DNA of 48,847 nt from contig NZ_JAHHIU010000014.1 of NCBI RefSeq assembly GCF_024539815.1, forward strand, positions 1-48,847. Reading direction: 5' to 3'. Source of the DNA: Streptomyces hayashii. GTDB taxonomy: Bacteria > Actinomycetota > Actinomycetes > Streptomycetales > Streptomycetaceae. Below the pieces are notes generated by a model, which saw only the letters and a program-made list of their open reading frames with translations, was not told the DNA's origin and ran no database searches. How positions within the stretch are numbered: position 1 is the stretch's first letter; every line of letters begins with the position of its first letter. The translations under genes were made by a program, and so were the position numbers. Shown here piece by piece: positions 45,176 through 48,847 of the stretch.

Positions 45176-46111
45176 TCAGTGCGGGATGCCGTCGATGATC
45201 TCGCGTGCGCCCTGCCGCAGCAGCGCCACCGCCACCGAGGTGCCGAGCGTCGCCGGGTCGAGGCGGCCGGCCCACTCGTGGGCGTTCAGCCGGGTCTTGC
45301 CGTCCGGGGTGAACACGCAGGCGCGCAGGGACAGTTCGCCGCTGCGGTCCATGCGAGCGAAACCCGCGATCGGGCTGTTGCAGTGGCCCTGGAGCACATG
45401 CAGGAACATGCGTTCCGCCGTGGCCTCCCGGTGAGTGGCCGGATCGCCGAGCCCGCTGACCGCGTCGATGAGGTCGGCGTCGCCCTCTCGGCACTGCAGG
45501 GCGAGGATGCCCGCACCGATCGGCGGCATCATCGTCTCCGGCGAGAGCACCTCGGTGATCACGTCCCGCCGGTCGATGCGCTCCAGGCCGGACACCGCGA
45601 GCAGCAGCGCGTCCGCCTCGCCGGCCGCGAGCTTCTCCAGCCGCCGGTTGGCGTTCCCGCGGAACGGCACGCACTGAAGATGGGGGTGGGTGGCGGCGAG
45701 TTGGGCGATCCGGCGGACCGAGGAGGTGCCGATGCGCGTCCCGGCCGGCAGTTCGTCCAGGGTGCGGCCGCCCGGGTGGATCAGGGCGTCACGGATGTCG
45801 TCGCGCCGCAGGAACGCTGCGAAGACCGTGCCCGCGGGCAGCGGCCGGTCGGCGGGGATGTCCTTGACGCAGTGCACCGCGAGGTCGGCCTCGCCGGCCA
45901 GCAGCGCCGCGTCGACCTCCTTGGTGAACGCGCCCTTGCCCTCGACCAGGGACAGATCGCCCATCCACTTGTCGCCGGTCGTCCTCACGGGGACGACCTC
46001 GGTGCGCACACCGGGATGCAGAACGGCCAACTCCGTGCGCACCCGCTCCACTTGGGCCAGAGCCATGGGCGAGTCGCGGGAGACGATGCGGATGAGTTCC
46101 GGAACGGACAT
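45176..46111 (-). CDS. hemC: Hydroxymethylbilane synthase, stand-alone copy
   Basis: A 311-residue porphobilinogen deaminase-type protein that would polymerise four porphobilinogen units on the way to haem, cobalamin and sirohaem. Catalytic Asp84 lies in AVHCVKDIP, the dipyrromethane cofactor Cys244 in [12 protein letters not shown], and the Arg-rich substrate loops in GTSSVRR and RGNANRRL. All key residues are present, so it looks active. No hemA, hemB, hemD or other tetrapyrrole gene lies nearby, unlike the usual hem operon, so it may be a paralogue. Start ATG 46111 ([10 protein letters not shown]) rather than the longer frame. Confidence 0.92.
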   Translation of the reverse strand: MSVPELIRIVSRDSPMALAQVERVRTELAVLHPGVRTEVVPVRTTGDKWMGDLSLVEGKGAFTKEVDAALLAGEADLAVHCVKDIPADRPLPAGTVFAAFLRRDDIRDALIHPGGRTLDELPAGTRIGTSSVRRIAQLAATHPHLQCVPFRGNANRRLEKLAAGEADALLLAVSGLERIDRRDVITEVLSPETMMPPIGAGILALQCREGDADLIDAVSGLGDPATHREATAERMFLHVLQGHCNSPIAGFARMDRSGELSLRACVFTPDGKTRLNAHEWAGRLDPATLGTSVAVALLRQGAREIIDGIPH

Positions 46112-46180
46112 GCGGGACACGATAGACCCTCGCGACCCGCGACCCGCACCGCTCACGTGTTTCGGCCACCGTTCAGCGGC

Positions 46181-46645
46181 TCAGGGATCCACCCGCAAGC
46201 TGAAGCGCCGTTTGTCCGCTCCGAGGGCGCCGCGCCGGGCGTAGAAGCGGATCGCGCCCTCGTTCCAGACCGGGGTCTGCCACTGCACCTCGGCCAGCCC
46301 CAGACCGCGGGCCCGGTCCGCCACCGCGTCCATCAGCAGGGCGCCCAGACCGTGACCGCGATGGTCCGGGGCGAGGAAGAGGCAGTCCATATGGAGATAC
46401 TCGCGGCCCTCCCAGGTGGAGAGCGCGGGCGAACAGGTGGCGTAGCCGACGACCTCGCCCTCGGGTAGTTCGGCGACCAGGCACCCGAGGAGCGGCGTCG
46501 GGACGTCGAAGAGGAGCACGGCCAGGCGCTCGGCGAGGTCGGGCACGGGCGGTTCGGCGCGCTCGAACCGCGCGTGCTGCGCGGCCAGTTCCGCGACGCG
46601 CGGCAGATCGGACCGCTCGGCGTGCCGCACCCGGGCCGCGCTCAC
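46181..46645 (-). CDS. GNAT-family N-acetyltransferase
   Basis: A 154-residue GNAT acetyltransferase. The acetyl-CoA loop is LAPDHRGHGLGALLM, preceded by the beta-4 strand HMDCLFL, and the closing segment is NEGAIRFYARRG. GTG 46645 has GAGG 4-8 nt upstream. Downstream of NPP1 and upstream of hemC on the same strand, with gaps of 164 and 69 bp, so co-transcription with hemC is possible. Acceptor unknown. Confidence 0.86.
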   Translation of the reverse strand: MSAARVRHAERSDLPRVAELAAQHARFERAEPPVPDLAERLAVLLFDVPTPLLGCLVAELPEGEVVGYATCSPALSTWEGREYLHMDCLFLAPDHRGHGLGALLMDAVADRARGLGLAEVQWQTPVWNEGAIRFYARRGALGADKRRFSLRVDP

Positions 46646-46743
46646 CTGACCTCGCTCCCGGCCGGGCCGCGGACCGGCGCCTTCTGCGTCGTCATGGGCG
46701 GGATTTCTCGGAGAAGATCCATCCGGTCATCATGCCCCGCAGA

Positions 46744-46770
46744 CGGCCCCGGACGCCGGTTCCGGGGCCG
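46744..46770 (-). terminator. Terminator after the NPP1-like gene
   Basis: A perfect 10-bp stem CGGCCCCGGA / TCCGGGGCCG (46744-46753 with 46761-46770), 7-nt loop, about 40 bp past the NPP1 stop. Confidence 0.78.
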
Positions 46771-46809
46771 AACCTGCCGCCGGGGCCACCGTCGGGCCCC
46801 TGCGCCTGC

Positions 46810-47586
46810 CTACGCGTTGGGGTCGAAGGGAATCCCGGAGGGCTTCGCCGACGACAGGTTCCCGGCGAAGGAGGCGTCCTTCAGACCGAAGTTGGCGCTG
46901 CCGAAGTCGTAGCCGCTCAACTTGTCCCGCAGGCCCGCCGGGTAGCCGTTCCAGCCGACCAGCGGCGGGTACTGCCAGGTGTGCTTGGCGTTCTCCGGCG
47001 GCTCGTCGTTGGAGTTGGCGATCCGGAAGCAGTGCGTGCGGATGCCGTCCTTGTGGTAGACGGCCTTGGCGTGGGTGCCCTCGAAGCGCACCGTCGACGC
47101 GGCGTGCACGGTGAACGAGCCGTGGTTGGACGTGGAGACGTACTGGACCTGGTTGTTCTGCACCCAGACCACGACGTGCTCCCAGTCGTTGCGGTGGCCG
47201 CCGATGCCGCTGCCCGCCACCGCCTGGTCCTTCTCGAAGTACAGGCTGTACATGTACGCGCACCAGCCGTTGTTGCACTTGTAGCGCGAATAACTGTTGG
47301 TGTTGTCCAGGTCGGAGGCGTCGTGGCAGTCGCCGTTCAGCGCGCCGGTGGGCTTCAGACCGCCGTTGATCGTGCCGTCGGGGCCGATGGCGGGCGTGGA
47401 GTAGCAGCCGTCCGTGTCGTAGTCGAAGGCGGGCTGGTACGTCAGCTCCGCGGCCTCGGCGTTCTGCGGAAGCGCCCGCGGAGGGGCAGCGAAGGCGACC
47501 GAGGGGACGGCGACGACCAGCGCGGCGGCGCCGGTGAGACCGGTGAGCCATCTCCTGCGGTGGACCTTGAACCTGGCTGAGGGCAC
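46810..47586 (-). CDS. Secreted NPP1/NLP-family protein
   Basis: A 258-residue protein of the necrosis- and ethylene-inducing-peptide-like family, better known from plant pathogens but also present in many Streptomyces. A Sec/Tat-like signal (RRRWLTGLTGAAALVVAVPSVAFA, cut before APP) leads into the mature domain with Cys pairs (CYSTPA, GDCHD, YKCNNGWC) and the conserved heptapeptide as GHRNDWE (residues 130-136), where the canonical form is GHRHDWE. The acidic/His residues for Ca binding are otherwise in place. GTG 47586 has GAGGAG at 9-nt spacing. Whether it acts on plant membranes or serves another role is not known. Confidence 0.93.
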   Translation of the reverse strand: MPSARFKVHRRRWLTGLTGAAALVVAVPSVAFAAPPRALPQNAEAAELTYQPAFDYDTDGCYSTPAIGPDGTINGGLKPTGALNGDCHDASDLDNTNSYSRYKCNNGWCAYMYSLYFEKDQAVAGSGIGGHRNDWEHVVVWVQNNQVQYVSTSNHGSFTVHAASTVRFEGTHAKAVYHKDGIRTHCFRIANSNDEPPENAKHTWQYPPLVGWNGYPAGLRDKLSGYDFGSANFGLKDASFAGNLSSAKPSGIPFDPNA

Positions 47587-47732
47587 GGGGAGTTCTCCTC
47601 GGGAGGCGGTCGCAGCCGAACGGCTGTGGGGGAAGAGGGAGTTCAGCTTCCACGCTTTTCACTTCCGCGCCAAGAGGTCGCAGGCGTATCGGTGATGAAG
47701 GACAGCCCAACAGCCGGCGGCGCGGCGCCGTC

Positions 47733-48713
47733 TCAGGCGGAAGTGTCCGGAAGGTCGGCCGCCGACTCCTCGGGCGTCAGGTCCGGTCGCATCCGCAGCC
47801 AGGACGGCTGGCGCAGCAGTCCCGCCCGGGTGCGGGTGCTGTAGCGGACCTCGCCGACCAGCCTGGGCGTCACCCAGCGCGCGCCCGGCGACCGCGGCAC
47901 GGAGTCGAAAGGGCACTCCCCGGTCGCGGCGGCCCGCAGCAGCTCCGCCAGTTCGCCGCGCTCGGCCTCGCTCCAGCCGGTGCCGACGCTGCCGACGTAG
48001 CGCAGGCCCGTCGTGGCGCGCTGTCCGACGAGGACCGCTCCGGGCAGCCCGGTCAGCCGCCCCTTGCCGGGCAGCCAGCCGCCGACCAGGACGTCCGCGA
48101 CCCGCATGTTGCGGATCTTGATCCAGGCCCGCGAGCGCACGCCGGGCTCGTACGCCGAGTCCAGTCGCTTGCACACCAGGCCCTCCAGACCGTGCGCACG
48201 CGTCGCCTCCAGCGCTTCGCGGCCGTGCCCCACCAGGGCGCGCGGCGTCGACCAGAAAGGGCCCTCCAGCGCCAGCGCCTCCAGCCGGGTCCTGCGCCGG
48301 GTGTAGGGCAGGGGCAGGAGCGAGCGGCCGGCGAGGTGCATCACGTCGAACAGGACGAGGTGCACGGGAGCCGTGGCGGCCAGCCGGGCGGCCCTGCCCG
48401 GGGCCTGGACCAGCCCCATGCGCGACTGCAGCAACTGGAAGTCGGCCCGGCCCTGTCGGTCCAGGGCGAGCACCTCTCCGTCCAGCACCGCCGGCGTGCC
48501 GCCGAGCACGCCGCCGAGCGGCCGCAGCTCCGGGTAGGCGGCCGTGATGTCCTCGCCCGAGCGGGCGCGCAGGGTGACGGTGCCGTCCCCGGCGAGGTAC
48601 ACCACGGCACGCTGCCCGTCCTGCTTGGTCTCGTACGCCCAGCGCGCGTCCTGGCCCACGGGCGGCAGGGGGCCGGGGGTGGCGAGCATGGGCGCGACGA
48701 GGGGGAGGGGCAT
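47733..48713 (-). CDS. LigD-type ATP-dependent DNA ligase, ligase domain only
   Basis: A 326-residue ATP-dependent DNA ligase matching the ligase domain of bacterial LigD. The adenylated Lys is Lys30 in ETKQDGQRAVV; motif III-like LVLFDVMHLAG, motif IV EGLVCKRLDSAYEPG and the OB-fold with AWIKIRN follow. No polymerase or phosphoesterase domain is attached, so it is a stand-alone copy that could act in non-homologous end joining or base-excision repair. Start uncertain: ATG 48713 (MPLPLVAPMLATPG) is preferred over GTG 48746. No Ku gene is in the window. Confidence 0.9.
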   Translation of the reverse strand: MPLPLVAPMLATPGPLPPVGQDARWAYETKQDGQRAVVYLAGDGTVTLRARSGEDITAAYPELRPLGGVLGGTPAVLDGEVLALDRQGRADFQLLQSRMGLVQAPGRAARLAATAPVHLVLFDVMHLAGRSLLPLPYTRRRTRLEALALEGPFWSTPRALVGHGREALEATRAHGLEGLVCKRLDSAYEPGVRSRAWIKIRNMRVADVLVGGWLPGKGRLTGLPGAVLVGQRATTGLRYVGSVGTGWSEAERGELAELLRAAATGECPFDSVPRSPGARWVTPRLVGEVRYSTRTRAGLLRQPSWLRMRPDLTPEESAADLPDTSA

Positions 48714-48847
48714 GGGTGAGTTGTCGACACGGGGACGCCTCGCCACGCGCGCGGCGCGACCGTTTCCCCTGAACGGTGCACGTGGGCCCGGCCCCCGGGC
48801 CGGACGCCCGGGGGCGACGGGCGAGTGGCGACGGACGGGGGCGGGGG

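Overview
The window is chromosomal DNA of a Streptomyces-type actinomycete. The evidence is very high GC with strong third-position GC, frequent GTG starts, 4-base GTGA/ATGA stop-start overlaps, and marker loci: fasR-fabD-fabH-acpP-fabF, a GlgE-pathway glycogen cluster, DUF3145 and DUF5133 proteins, a HelD-type ATPase and a SigB/SigF-type stress sigma factor. No rRNA, tRNA, CRISPR array, phage or secondary-metabolite cluster was seen.

Layout. (1) 1-3.7 kb: a MerR regulator coupled to an aldo/keto reductase, a GNAT acetyltransferase, a serine hydrolase and a pirin. (2) 3.8-8.7 kb: the housekeeping type II fatty-acid synthase operon behind its activator fasR, closed by a strong two-way terminator. 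(3) 8.8-14.6 kb: DUF3145, an SGNH lipoprotein, aldose 1-epimerase, a 59-bp tandem duplication, two membrane proteins and a serine hydrolase with a changed catalytic-tyrosine position. (4) 14.65-15.93 kb: a compact, apparently intact IS30-family element flanked by CTAG. (5) 16-22 kb: central carbon genes pyk, ackA, pta and the divergent pfkA; the pta and pfkA promoters appear to share one -35 region. (6) 22-28.8 kb: an XRE regulator, a membrane protein, a CitA/DcuS-type two-component system next to a dctA-type dicarboxylate symporter, and a MerR-thioredoxin pair. (7) 28.9-31.2 kb: a HelD-like RNA polymerase-recycling ATPase. (8) 31.25-38.8 kb: glgE-treS-mak-glgB on the minus strand, making branched alpha-glucan from trehalose through maltose 1-phosphate. 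(9) 38.8-42.1 kb: a DUF5133 protein, then a degenerate RsbW-like protein translationally coupled to the debranching enzyme glgX. (10) 42.1-48.8 kb: a VOC protein, the sigma factor, an unknown protein, a second-type hemC, a GNAT, a secreted NPP1-like protein and a stand-alone LigD-type DNA ligase.

How the genes fit together. Much of the window is carbon storage and central metabolism: PfkA and Pyk for glycolysis, Pta-AckA for acetyl-CoA/acetate, FasR/Fab for fatty acids, DctA for C4-dicarboxylate uptake, and TreS-Mak-GlgE-GlgB with GlgX for glycogen turnover. From memory of S. coelicolor, the fas block (around SCO2386-2390) and the pyk-to-glgE block (around SCO5423-5443) lie megabases apart there, so their adjacency here implies a rearrangement somewhere between about 9 and 16 kb, the interval that also holds the IS30 element and the tandem duplication.

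No wholly new system is evident. The most original observations are regulatory: two MerR genes with near-identical leaderless, 19-bp-spacer promoters; the pta/pfkA divergent promoter with an 8-bp inverted repeat; and the coupling of a non-canonical RsbW-like protein to glgX. Start sites and regulatory sites are read by eye and carry corresponding uncertainty.
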